Assembly (NCBI GenBank): GCA_947493955.1
Contig: CANLSQ010000001.1
Location: 1,860,001-1,924,000, forward strand
Source of the DNA: an uncultured Sphingomonadaceae bacterium
Lineage (GTDB): Bacteria; Pseudomonadota; Alphaproteobacteria; Sphingomonadales; Sphingomonadaceae
DNA: 64,000 nucleotides
Direction of reading: 5' to 3'
The position numbers and the translations under genes were made by a program. The notes under the pieces are model-generated. The model worked only from the letters and a program-made list of their open reading frames with translations. It had not been told where the DNA came from and did no database searches. This document shows positions 52,401 through 60,972 of the stretch, piece by piece. How positions within the stretch are numbered: position 1 is the stretch's first letter; the number at the start of each line of letters is the position of its first letter.

Positions 52401-54564
52401 CATTGTTCAGGACAAAATCCTGCGCCGTGCTATCTGCGTAGACGGTACCGTTGCGCTGATTACCGGTGCCCAGGATTTGACCGCCGGAAAGGTTGTTGAT
52501 CACCAAACCGCTACCGTCAATATTCAATGCCCGGCTGTCGGACGAAATGATGCCTGCATTATTGACGACAGCGCCAGTAAAGTCACCACCGCCGGCTGGC
52601 GTCGCATTGCCGAAATAGAGGCCGTTTTGCACACCGGAGATGGTGCCACCGGCCTGATTCTCGATCGTACCTGAGAACGACACACCGTTCACAAAACGGA
52701 TGCCACCGACTGTGCCATTGGCGGCTTCACTGTTGATGGTGCCGCTATTGGTAATATCACCCGTAAACAGACCCGTTGACGTACCATCCAGCACACCCGC
52801 ATTGCGCGCGCGTTCAAAGCGCAGACCGTCGCCTGCGGCCGCAAGACCAGCGCCAGCATTTCCGCGACCTTGCACGGTGCCAGTATTATTGATCGTGAAG
52901 GCATTGCCAGCTTCGCTCAGTTCGACCGAGAAACCAGCACCTTGATTACCGGCACCGGCATCAATGAGGCCATCATTGTTCAATGTGAAATCCTGCGCCG
53001 TGCTGTCAGCATAGACGGTACCATTGCGCTGATTGTTGGTGCCGATGATCTGTCCATCAGCGAGGTTGTTGATAACCAAGCCAGTGCCATCAATGTTCAG
53101 CGCACGGCTGTCGGAAGAAATGACACCCGCGTTGTTGACAATTGCACCGTTGAAATCACCACCGCCCGCTGGGGTCGCATTGCCGAAATAAAGCCCATTT
53201 TGCGCGCCAGAGATGGTAGCACCAGCCTGGTTGTCGATGGTGCCTGAGAAGGACACTCCGTTCACAAAACGGATACCGGCAGCGGTGCCCTGCGTACTTT
53301 CGGAGTCAATCAGACCAGAGTTCACAATATCACCGGTGAAGAGTCCAGTTGTCGAACCGTCGAGTACACCCGCGTTACGTGTACGCTCAAAACGCAAACC
53401 GTCACCGGCGGCTGCTGCACCGGCAGATGCCTGCCCGCGACCTTGCACGGTGCCGGTGTTATTGATCGCGAAGGCATTACCTGCCTCGCTAAGTTCTACT
53501 GAGAAGCCGGCGCCTTGATTGGCTGCGCCTGCATCGATTGTACCGTCATTGTTGAGGACGAAGTCTTGCGCAGTGCTGTCCGCATAGACCGTACCATTGC
53601 GCTGATTACCGGTGCCTAGAATAGAGCCCGTATTGTTGATGACCAGGCCAGTGCCATCAATGTTCAACGCGCGGCTGTCGGAAGAGATCGTCCCGGCATT
53701 GTTGACCACGCCGCCGCTATGATCGGCATCATTGCCGAAATACAGGCCGTTTTGTGCACCAGAGATGGTGCCGCCTGCCTGATTTTCCAGAACGCCCTGA
53801 AATCCGATCCGGTTGGCAAAGCGAATACCGGCAACCGTGCCTTGTGTCGATTCGGACGCGATTGTACCGCTATTGGTGATATTGCCATTATAGATATAGG
53901 CAGGGGCTAATCCGGGTCCAAAGAAACGCAGGCCATCACCGGCGGTGCCGCCTGTTGGGGCCGCCTGTCCTCGCCCTTGAACCGTACCGGCATTGACTAT
54001 GGAACCACCGCGGGGAGCACCGCCGCCGCCAACTTCAATTGCGATTCCGGCACCTTCAACACCAGCGTCGATCAACCCGGTTGCACTGTTATTGATCGCG
54101 ATATTGTTGGATGTCCGGTTGCCATAAACTGCGCCGTTGCGCTGACTGCCAGTACCGCGAATGATACCATCATTGTTCAGCACTGCATCTGTGCCGTCAA
54201 AATTGACAACGCGCGAATCAGCTTCAAGCACGCCTGTCGCAGTATTGTTTATAATGGCACCGGTCGTGCCTGCATTCACCTGAACCGTCTGAGTCACACC
54301 GGTGGTGCGCAAGGTGCCGGCATTATCCAGGGTCACGTCATTATTGTTGACGACTACAACGGGGGCACCATCAACGGTGCTGGTGACACCGGCGGCCGCG
54401 CTGATAGTCTCGCCATCTGCCGCACTGGTGACAGTGATATTATCACCATCATTGATGATTTGCTGTGCATGCGCTTGCGCAGATGCCAGCATGGCAATTG
54501 TGGACGAAGCCACAAGCAGTTTCTTCGACACGGAACGAGTCGAACCAAGGGGGAAATTAGTCAT
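49420..54564 (-). CDS. Giant repeat-containing autotransporter (type Va secretion)
   Basis: 1714 residues from MTNFPLGSTRSVSKKLL, with AGGAAGGTGTAAGAATA as ribosome site. Signal peptide ends AHA-QQ. Passenger (about 45-1410) is a beta-helix rich in Asn-Asn-x-Gly-x-Ile turns, built largely from tandem copies of a roughly 190-residue unit (SRALNIDGTGLVINN, GNQRNGTVYADSTAQDF, GDGLRFER, GIRFVNGVSF, NQAGGTISGAQNGLYFGN). The autotransporter barrel (about 1435-1714) begins ETGIWGQIFYRNADRD and ends KVRFAF. No protease or lipase motif seen; adhesion or self-association is the likely role. Monocistronic. Confidence 0.93.
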   Translation of the reverse strand: MTNFPLGSTRSVSKKLLVASSTIAMLASAQAHAQQIINDGDNITVTSAADGETISAAAGVTSTVDGAPVVVVNNNDVTLDNAGTLRTTGVTQTVQVNAGTTGAIINNTATGVLEADSRVVNFDGTDAVLNNDGIIRGTGSQRNGAVYGNRTSNNIAINNSATGLIDAGVEGAGIAIEVGGGGAPRGGSIVNAGTVQGRGQAAPTGGTAGDGLRFFGPGLAPAYIYNGNITNSGTIASESTQGTVAGIRFANRIGFQGVLENQAGGTISGAQNGLYFGNDADHSGGVVNNAGTISSDSRALNIDGTGLVINNTGSILGTGNQRNGTVYADSTAQDFVLNNDGTIDAGAANQGAGFSVELSEAGNAFAINNTGTVQGRGQASAGAAAAGDGLRFERTRNAGVLDGSTTGLFTGDIVNSGLIDSESTQGTAAGIRFVNGVSFSGTIDNQAGATISGAQNGLYFGNATPAGGGDFNGAIVNNAGVISSDSRALNIDGTGLVINNLADGQIIGTNNQRNGTVYADSTAQDFTLNNDGLIDAGAGNQGAGFSVELSEAGNAFTINNTGTVQGRGNAGAGLAAAGDGLRFERARNAGVLDGTSTGLFTGDITNSGTINSEAANGTVGGIRFVNGVSFSGTIENQAGGTISGVQNGLYFGNATPAGGGDFTGAVVNNAGIISSDSRALNIDGSGLVINNLSGGQILGTGNQRNGTVYADSTAQDFVLNNDGTIDAGLANEGAGFSVELSEAGNAFTINNTGTVQGRGQASAGAAAAGDGLRFERARVAGLLDGSTTGLFTGDIVNSGVINSESTQGTAAGIRFVNGVSFSGTIDNQAGGTISGAQNGLYFGNATPAGGGDFTGAVVNNAGTISSNSRALNIDGSGLVVNNTGSILGTGNQRNGTVYADSTAQDFVLNNDGTIDAGAANQGAGFSVELSAAGNAFEIDNSGTIQGRGTAAAGLAAAGDGLRFERARNAGVLDGTSTGLFTGNITNSGLIDSEGDSGTTAGIRFVNGVSFNGTITNAAGATISGVQNGLYFGNATPAGGGDFTGAVVNNAGTISSGSRALNIDGTGLVVNNTGTIIGTGAQRNGTVYADGTANNFALNNSGTIDAGVAGSGVSFQLGTTDGDVRSFTLINDGTIAGRGDAQPSGASAGLRLFNGAGAGTTVTVADDIVNNGAISSETGPALLIENIAFTGSFINNGSLTGPVAVDASSALSGLNFVQNGGAITGDFIGSAQADSLSFAGGTSVLAGDITGNVAVDVAAPSTVTISGARSLEGSLSVEGTLAFDLGTDSLAVDGDTSFAAGSVVNISTNQTSAGLLLDAPINVLTETGTFTDNGVTVNVIDDDFLIDYQVDLGSITVTPTAVELGNVSADANISGFGSAITSAVSNGRLPDAVFDGLNAATSTAEFEATALTLLPAINDGVAREIFETQRFASSLLTNRLSGDETGIWGQIFYRNADRDADSLSALGYDADTIGFTLGLDKSIGETAKVGVLLNYADIDIDANGLAGAQTDVNSYQISAYAGLDFGAAFVNAELGYSFNDVESSRTAVGALISGESDADGVIASLSTGYRLETGSFTLTPSAGLRYASLSQDSFTETGGLGLTLDIDRTEFLEATVGLQLAGKVDETKDLSIVPFANIGYSYDLIGDGVGVNSSFNGGLDSFRLTAGESSQSRFDLGAGIDLVNKNGLSIGAEYRGRFASDYQSHSGGIKVRFAF
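51240..54240 (-). repeat. Tandem ~570-bp repeats in the autotransporter passenger
   Basis: Six homologous units. A common landmark encoding the DAG-x2 turn recurs at 51254, 51821, 52388, 52961, 53534 and 54068, giving periods of 567, 567, 573, 573 and 534 bp. The central units are nearly identical in DNA; the outer two have diverged. All periods are multiples of three, so recombination between units changes protein length without breaking the frame. Confidence 0.92.
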
Positions 54565-54806
54565 TATTCTTACACCTTCCTGTTTGCGGGAAACATTCCC
54601 GCGGCACGGCAAGTTCTGAGCGCCGTACCTTCTGGAGCGGTGTGATATGCGGATGAATTGAGCTTGTATAATATAAGCTATCGATGACCATCATAAGCAA
54701 ATATTATCATCTAAGTATCTGTTTATATTAGATAAATGTGAAAGGCCCATCCGGAACCCGGACAGGCTGAAACAGCGTTTTTTGCAATCATGGATCGGCT
54801 GTCATT

Positions 54807-55721
54807 TTACATGACTGGCGCCACTCCGGGAGGTGGGTCAGTGCGAATCTTATCACATAATGCAAAAAGAATATGCTCGCGCGGACATCCTTTCCGGGAC
54901 AGGAAACCGATGGTCCGGCCATAGCCCGGATCATCAATCGCCACCATGTTTACATCCGGATTGGCCGCACCCAAAAAGTTTCTCGCCAGCGCCGGGACCA
55001 ACGTCGATCCAAATCCCTGGGTTATATAATGTGTCGCCGTCAGCAGGCTTGTCGCAGCGAGATCCTCAGGCATATCAATGCCGACATTCTTGCTGTCGCA
55101 CAGTCGCAAAGTATCTTCGCGCAAGCAGTGATCTTCGTCCAGCAATACCAGTTCTTCAGCCGGTATCTCATTGGCAGAAATCTGGTCACGATTGGCCAGG
55201 CGATGGTTATTGGATACGGCCAGCAGCAGGTCTTCCCGAAATACCGGTGTGAAATTGGCTGAAGGATGGTCCACCGGGCCACTGACCATTGCGATATCGA
55301 TGCGGCGATTTTCCAGCTCCGATATCAACTGTTTGGTTGGCGCTTCCCGGAAAATCATTTTCATTTCCTTGCTAAGATCCTTCACGGTTCCCGCCACATA
55401 AGGAACGATAAAAGGGGCCAAGGTCGGGAAGATGCCGATTTTCAAAGGAACAGATAGGGGGTCCCTATATTCCGCCGCATAGTCTCTGATCTGACGCGCA
55501 GATTTCAGCATGTCTCTGGCTGTTTCGATAATCCGGTGACCCGCTTCCGTAGCCATCACCTTATGATTGGTACGCGCAAAAATCTCCACGCCCAGCCGCT
55601 CTTCTAGCTTTTTGACCTGCGCCGACAGTGCGGGCTGAGACACATTGCAGGCTTCCGCGGCCCTGCCGAAATTGAGATGCCTGTCAATGGCGGTTATATA
55701 TTCCAGATCTCGTAGTTTCAT
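54807..55721 (-). CDS. oxyR: OxyR, hydrogen-peroxide-sensing LysR-type regulator
   Basis: 304 residues. N-terminal winged helix (MKLRDLEYITAIDRHLNFGRAAEACNVSQPALSAQVKKLE) and LysR effector domain. The redox pair is Cys199 in LLDEDHCLRED and Cys208 in LRLCDSKN, at the same positions as in E. coli OxyR with eight residues between, so a peroxide-driven disulfide switch is expected. VSGPVDHPSANF and HYITQGFGSTLVP are typical. No katG or ahpC lies adjacent in the window. Confidence 0.95.
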   Translation of the reverse strand: MKLRDLEYITAIDRHLNFGRAAEACNVSQPALSAQVKKLEERLGVEIFARTNHKVMATEAGHRIIETARDMLKSARQIRDYAAEYRDPLSVPLKIGIFPTLAPFIVPYVAGTVKDLSKEMKMIFREAPTKQLISELENRRIDIAMVSGPVDHPSANFTPVFREDLLLAVSNNHRLANRDQISANEIPAEELVLLDEDHCLREDTLRLCDSKNVGIDMPEDLAATSLLTATHYITQGFGSTLVPALARNFLGAANPDVNMVAIDDPGYGRTIGFLSRKGCPREHILFALCDKIRTDPPPGVAPVM

Positions 55722-55961
55722 TTGACCTCTCCCAAGATATTCTGGTTTCGCTCGGAGCGGCCACTAAGTTACAATTTTCCGAAAATCTTTTGCCGAAGCC
55801 CGTAAATCCGAGGAACCGCAGATTGACCATCCCCACGCAGCGAGATCGGCAATGGCATGACAGGGTGGAACATGGTCACCGGACAAAACCGGCGAGTTAA
55901 TGAATACCGAGAAGTCTGATACCTGATTGAAATATCTCTTGAAAATCTCAAAGATTCAACA

Positions 55962-56978
55962 TCACAAAACCGGCGGAGTGTGTTCCTTCAGAAATGCTGC
56001 AGCAGCGCCATATAATCCGGGCTCTTCATTGAAAAACTGCTTCACCGAAATTTGTTCCATCAGGGACTGAAAACGCCCTTTTGCCGTAAACCGATCGCGA
56101 AAGCCCGATGCGAGCAATTGATCCGCAATCCGGTTGCCCAGGCCGCCTGAAATCACAACAGCGCCTGACCCGTGGGCCAGTGCCATGTCTCCCGCAAAAG
56201 AACCCAGACACAGACAGAACCGGTCAAAAGCAGCGGCCGCCAGAGGGTCTTTGCCGCCAAGGGCCAGTTGCCACAAATCCTTGTCATCAAACGGCTGTGG
56301 CGTTTGTTCCTCAATCTCTGCCAGCACACGATAAATGGCCTGCAGGCCCGGGCCGGCCACAATCCGTTCTGCCGAAACCCGCCCGTGCTGTTTGCGCAAA
56401 TTATGGAGCAAACGGTCTTCCAGTTCGTCATGCGGCGCAAAAGCGATATGGCCGCCTTCTGTTTCGGATATATGATATGCGCTGCCTGTTCTTAAAACAT
56501 GCGCAACGCCAAGACCGGTACCCGGTCCAACGACAGTAATGGAATCTTCCCCGCTGATCATACTATCGGGTCCGCAAATATGCCCGAACTGATCATCGCC
56601 AAGCAGGGCAACCGCATGGCCAACCGCGCCGAAATCATTGACCAGACTGATCCGGTTCAGCTTCAGTTTCTCACGGATCAAACGGGGCCGGATCACCCAG
56701 CTGTTATTCGTAAGATGAAGGGCGTCCCCGTTTACGGGAGCGGCAATCGCAATCGCTCCGTCTTGGGGTAGTTCACGGCTGATCTCTCCGCCATATGCCT
56801 GCCATGCCATCTCCAGACTGGCATGGTCAGCGCTTTTCATTATAATTTGGTTTTCGACCCCGATTATCTGGCCTCTCTGGAGCGTGGCAATCGCGAAGCG
56901 CGCATGGGTTCCGCCAATATCGGCAACCACAATCTCTTCAGGCGTAACCGGCCAGTCTCCGTGGTTTTCCGGTAACAT
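55962..56978 (-). CDS. glk: Glucokinase
   Basis: 338 residues from MLPENHGDWPVTPEEIV; a GTG directly before is an alternative. ATP motif VVADIGGTHARFAIA, glucose motif SLVNDFGAVGHAVALLGDD, VVGPGTGLGVAHVLR, ETEGGHIAFAPHDELE and the second phosphate motif VVISGGLGNRIADQL: the Glk (ROK-distinct, proteobacterial) family in full. Phosphorylates glucose for the Entner-Doudoroff route. The gene lies 22 bp after polA. Confidence 0.94.
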   Translation of the reverse strand: MLPENHGDWPVTPEEIVVADIGGTHARFAIATLQRGQIIGVENQIIMKSADHASLEMAWQAYGGEISRELPQDGAIAIAAPVNGDALHLTNNSWVIRPRLIREKLKLNRISLVNDFGAVGHAVALLGDDQFGHICGPDSMISGEDSITVVGPGTGLGVAHVLRTGSAYHISETEGGHIAFAPHDELEDRLLHNLRKQHGRVSAERIVAGPGLQAIYRVLAEIEEQTPQPFDDKDLWQLALGGKDPLAAAAFDRFCLCLGSFAGDMALAHGSGAVVISGGLGNRIADQLLASGFRDRFTAKGRFQSLMEQISVKQFFNEEPGLYGAAAAFLKEHTPPVL

Positions 56979-57000
56979 CACCGGGATTGCCCGGCATTAA

Positions 57001-59841
57001 TCAATGCGCCTCGTCCCAAGACTTGCCGGTTCCGATATCCACATCAAGCGGCACTGACAGTTTGACGGCTGGTTCTGCAGCCCCTGCCATCACCTTGCGA
57101 ATGACTTCTGATGCTGCCTCCACATCACCGGCCGGAAGCTCGAACACCAGTTCATCGTGCACCTGCATGAGCATTTGAACATTACCCAGCCCGGCCCCAG
57201 CCAGCGCAGGGATCATCCGTGCCATCGCGCGTTTTATGATGTCGGCGCTTGTGCCCTGGATCGGGGCATTGATGGCCGCACGCTCGCTGCCCTGACGTTC
57301 TGCCTGGTTAGCGGATTTCAAGCGCTCAAAATGGGTTTTGCGACCGAACAGCGTTTCCGTATAGCCGCTTTCCCGCGCCGCCTGCAGCGTTTCGGAAATA
57401 TAGCGATTAATGCCGGGGAAGCGTTCAAAATAGGTGTCGATCATATCCTGCGCCTCGTCGGGATCGACCTCCAATCGCTTCGCGAGACCCCAGCGGGAAA
57501 TGCCATAAAGAATAGCGAAGTTGATCGTTTTCGCTCGCGCGCGCGTATCGCGATCAACCGTGCCGAACAATTCCTGCGCCGTGCGGTTATGAATGTCTTC
57601 TCCGGCGGCAAAGGCAGCCTTCAGCGTATCGACATCGGCGATATGCGCGGCCAGACGCAGCTCAATCTGGCTATAGTCGGCCGCCAGAATAACATTACCC
57701 GATGCCGCTACGAAAGCCTGCCGAATTTGCCGTCCGATTTCTGTACGGATCGGAATGTTCTGTAGGTTTGGTTCGGTGGAAGACAACCGGCCTGTCTGTG
57801 CGCCGCTAAGGGAATAGCTTGTATGCACCCTGCCCGTCTTGGCATTAATCTGTTCCTGGAGTGCATCAGTATAGGTGGATTTGAGCTTCGATAGCTGCCG
57901 CCAGTCGACAACCTTTTGCGCTATCGGTTCGCCATCGCCGGCGAGTCTCTCCAGCACGGTCACATCTGTTGAATATTGGCCGCTCTTGCCTTTCTTACCG
58001 CCCTTCAGGCCGAGTTTGCCGAACAGGATTTCGCCCAGCTGTTTTGGGCTGCCGATCGAAAATGGCTCTCCGGCAAGGTCATGAATTTCCTTCTCAAGAC
58101 TTTCCATGTTTTCGGCAAAGCTCTGCGACAACCGCGCCAGCTCTTCGCGATCGACCAGCACGCCGGTTTCTTCCATCTTGGCAATGACCGGGACCAGCGG
58201 ACGGTCGACCATCTGATAGATGCGCGTCGCGCCTTCCGGGGCCATGCGCAGGCGCAAAATCTCCCACAGGCGAAGAGTGACGTCGGCATCCTCGGCAGCG
58301 TATTCCGTCGCCTTGTCGAGCGGGACTTCGGCGAAGGTGATCGCTTTCTTGCCCGTGCCGGTCAGCGATTTGAAACTGATACACTCATGGCCAAGATGCA
58401 GCTTGCTGAGTTCATCCATGCCGTGCCCGTGCAGGCCGGCATCGAGATTGAAACTCATCACCAATGTGTCGTCAAACGGGGTGATCTGAATGTCATGTTG
58501 GGCCAGCACGGTCATGTCATATTTCAGGTTCTGCCCAACCTTCAGCACCGCATCGTCCTCGAGCAGCGGCTTCAGTCGCGACAGCGCTTCCTCGGTCGGA
58601 ATCTGTTTGGGAGATTCCGCAAACATATCCCCACTGCCGTGGCCAAGCGGGATGTAGCAAGCTTCATTGGGTCCGGTGGCCATACAGACACCAACAACCC
58701 GCGCGGTGACGCTTTCCAGGCTATCCGTCTCGACATCAACCGCCATCACGCCCTTCGCCTGCGCACGATCAATCCATTTGTCGAGCGTCTCTAGATCCTG
58801 CACACATTCATAGGCATTGCGATCAATCGCTGGCGCTTCCACCGGTTTGGCTGCCGCTGCCGGAGCACTGTCACCAATACCGCCATCGACATCGGGATTT
58901 TGCGGTTCCGCCTGCCCGCCGCCGAGTTTCTTGAGCAACGAGTTAAACCCGTGATGGGTCAGAAATTCGCGCAAGGGGCCATCGGGAATATCCTGCAGCA
59001 GAAAACTGTCCAGGCTATCGGGCAGCGGGCAATCATCTTTCAACGTCACCAGCACCCGCGAAAGACGTGCCTGTTCGATATTCTCGAGAATATTCTCTTT
59101 CATCTTGGACTTTTTCATGTCCGGTGCAGCAGCGAGCACGGCTTCTATATCGCCATATTCGTTGATCAGCTTTGACGCGGTTTTCGGTCCAATGCCGGGG
59201 ACGCCAGGAATATTGTCTGCGCTATCGCCCATCAGGCCGAGCACATCGCCCAACTTTTCCGGACCGACGCCGAATTTTTCTTCGACCGTCGCTTTGCCCA
59301 TGCGGACATTTTTCATCGTATCGAGCATGTCGACCCGGCTGTCATCAAACGGCTCGATCAACTGCATCAGATCTTTGTCGGATGAAACAATCGTGACTTT
59401 CCATCCCTCGGCCACTGCCGCCTTGGTGTAGCTGGCGATCATATCATCCGCCTCGACATTTTCTTCCTCGATCAGCGGCAGCGAAAAGGCCCGCGTCGCA
59501 TCGCGGATCATCGGAAATTGCGGGCGCAGGTCTTCCGGCGGTTCGGGCCGGTGCGCCTTATATTCGCTGTAAAGCTCGTTACGGAAGCTCTGGGACGACT
59601 TGTCCAGCACCACCGCCATATGGGTCGGACCATCGGACTTGTGCAGCTCATCCGCCAGTTTCCAGAGCATGGTTGTGTAACCATAGACGGCACCGACGGG
59701 TTCACCGTGAATATTGGTGAGGGGCGGCAAGCGGTGATAGGCCCTGAAAATATAGGCCGAACCGTCGACCAGATAGAGATGTTTTTGTTTATCGGAACCG
59801 TTGTCGGACGGCGAAGGGTCGGAAGAATCTGTATCTGTCAT
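57001..59841 (-). CDS. polA: DNA polymerase I
   Basis: 946 residues from MTDTDSSDPSPSDNGSDKQ; an extended frame with a GTG four codons upstream is less likely. 5'-3' exonuclease (about 20-310: LYLVDGSAYIFRAYHRLPPL, GDSADNIPGVPGIGPKTAS), 3'-5' proofreading domain with intact first acidic motif (MAVDVETDSLES), and polymerase domain (ADYSQIELRLAAHIA, RAKTINFAILYG, QVHDELVFELP). An Ala/Pro-rich insertion separates the first two domains. Repair and Okazaki-fragment processing. Confidence 0.97.
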   Translation of the reverse strand: MTDTDSSDPSPSDNGSDKQKHLYLVDGSAYIFRAYHRLPPLTNIHGEPVGAVYGYTTMLWKLADELHKSDGPTHMAVVLDKSSQSFRNELYSEYKAHRPEPPEDLRPQFPMIRDATRAFSLPLIEEENVEADDMIASYTKAAVAEGWKVTIVSSDKDLMQLIEPFDDSRVDMLDTMKNVRMGKATVEEKFGVGPEKLGDVLGLMGDSADNIPGVPGIGPKTASKLINEYGDIEAVLAAAPDMKKSKMKENILENIEQARLSRVLVTLKDDCPLPDSLDSFLLQDIPDGPLREFLTHHGFNSLLKKLGGGQAEPQNPDVDGGIGDSAPAAAAKPVEAPAIDRNAYECVQDLETLDKWIDRAQAKGVMAVDVETDSLESVTARVVGVCMATGPNEACYIPLGHGSGDMFAESPKQIPTEEALSRLKPLLEDDAVLKVGQNLKYDMTVLAQHDIQITPFDDTLVMSFNLDAGLHGHGMDELSKLHLGHECISFKSLTGTGKKAITFAEVPLDKATEYAAEDADVTLRLWEILRLRMAPEGATRIYQMVDRPLVPVIAKMEETGVLVDREELARLSQSFAENMESLEKEIHDLAGEPFSIGSPKQLGEILFGKLGLKGGKKGKSGQYSTDVTVLERLAGDGEPIAQKVVDWRQLSKLKSTYTDALQEQINAKTGRVHTSYSLSGAQTGRLSSTEPNLQNIPIRTEIGRQIRQAFVAASGNVILAADYSQIELRLAAHIADVDTLKAAFAAGEDIHNRTAQELFGTVDRDTRARAKTINFAILYGISRWGLAKRLEVDPDEAQDMIDTYFERFPGINRYISETLQAARESGYTETLFGRKTHFERLKSANQAERQGSERAAINAPIQGTSADIIKRAMARMIPALAGAGLGNVQMLMQVHDELVFELPAGDVEAASEVIRKVMAGAAEPAVKLSVPLDVDIGTGKSWDEAH

Positions 59842-59920
59842 AGCGACAATCACTAGCAGCGCAGACAGTGCCCGTCATCGCTAATTTGCAGAGCGGATTT
59901 CAGAAAGCTTCGAGCCCGGA

Positions 59921-60781
59921 TCAGACCGATATTTGTATCCTGCCAGAGCTATTGCCCGCTTCGTAAAAAGGCCGAGGCTTTGCCCGCATACCGTGCGTAT
60001 AGAGCACGCATTGATTGCGGCCGCGCCGCTTGGCTTCAAACAGAGCGCTATCCGCATTGCGCATTGGCAAGGCGCGCTCCTCATAGGAAGACACACCGGT
60101 CAGGCCTATACTCACCGTAATGCGGTGCGGAATACCTTCCTGCGGCTCGAACAATGTGCTTTCAATTTCATGCCGGATCATCTCTCCGATAATCTCGCCC
60201 TCGGTTTCGCAGGTATCCGGCAGCAATACGCCAAATTCCTCGCCACCAATCCGGCCGACCAGATCATTCTTCCGCAAGATGCGCCTGAAAACCGATGCCA
60301 TCAGGATCAGCGCCTTATCCCCGACAGGATGACCATAGCCGTCGTTGATATTCTTGAAATGATCGGCGTCGATAATCATCAGGACATTATTGACCGACTT
60401 CATGCGCCGCTCATCAAACAGCTTGATGAAATATTCCCGGTTGGCGAGACCGGTCAGGCCATCAATATTGGCCTTGCGCTGTAAATCCTTGTTCACCTGC
60501 TGCAGCTTTTCCTGCGTCACTTTCAGCTCATCCGCCATATCGATCAGCTGTTTGCGCTGGTTGATAAAATAGAAATTGGCCGGAAGGCAGATCACCCATG
60601 GTATCAGGAAAGCCATGGTCATGACGTTCCAGAAATTGCTATCAACACCGAAGATCAGCAGATAGGCAATCGCGGTCACCGCAAAGGCCGACAACACTTC
60701 TGTTGCCGACAGCATACCGATCTGCCGCGCTGGAGATAATTTCGAGATGACTTCGTTCATTCTGCTCAGGATAAAGCCCAT
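59921..60781 (-). CDS. Membrane-bound diguanylate cyclase (GGDEF)
   Basis: 286 residues. Two N-terminal membrane helices (about 27-46 and 52-74), a coiled-coil linker (ADELKVTQEKLQQVNKDLQRKA) and a GGDEF domain with intact active site GGEEF (179-183) and product-inhibition site RKND (170-173) five residues before it. DGLTGLANREYF and IDADHFKNINDGYGHPVGD are canonical. Synthesises cyclic di-GMP; no receiver or PAS domain, so the input is probably membrane-linked. Confidence 0.95.
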   Translation of the reverse strand: MGFILSRMNEVISKLSPARQIGMLSATEVLSAFAVTAIAYLLIFGVDSNFWNVMTMAFLIPWVICLPANFYFINQRKQLIDMADELKVTQEKLQQVNKDLQRKANIDGLTGLANREYFIKLFDERRMKSVNNVLMIIDADHFKNINDGYGHPVGDKALILMASVFRRILRKNDLVGRIGGEEFGVLLPDTCETEGEIIGEMIRHEIESTLFEPQEGIPHRITVSIGLTGVSSYEERALPMRNADSALFEAKRRGRNQCVLYTHGMRAKPRPFYEAGNSSGRIQISV

Positions 60782-60902
60782 AGATTGCGAGCCTGTGCAA
60801 TTTCATAGTTAAAGGCCTGCCGCAGAAATGGCGGACTTTGGGTCCAATTTCTCCAAAACTGGTTAACAGACAGGCATCAGTTTACCTTATCCGGTAACTG
60901 CC

Positions 60903-60972
60903 CGATCAGAATTGGCCGATCAGGATTGGCCGATCACAGCTAGCCAATCAAAGCTGACCGGTCAGTGCTGCC
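60903..60972. repeat. Degenerate 14-bp tandem repeat, five units
   Basis: Units start at 60903, 60917, 60931, 60945 and 60959, consensus CGATCAGNNTTGGC-like; the first two differ at one base, later ones diverge. The last two units run into the 3' end of the LysR-type gene, so the repeat forms its final codons and stop region. Low-complexity expansion or a protein-binding array are both possible. Confidence 0.7.

Noticed and set aside
51521-53518. Series of repeated plus-strand frames of 70-180 codons
   Set aside because: They mirror the repeats of the autotransporter on the other strand, lack ribosome sites and have low-complexity translations.
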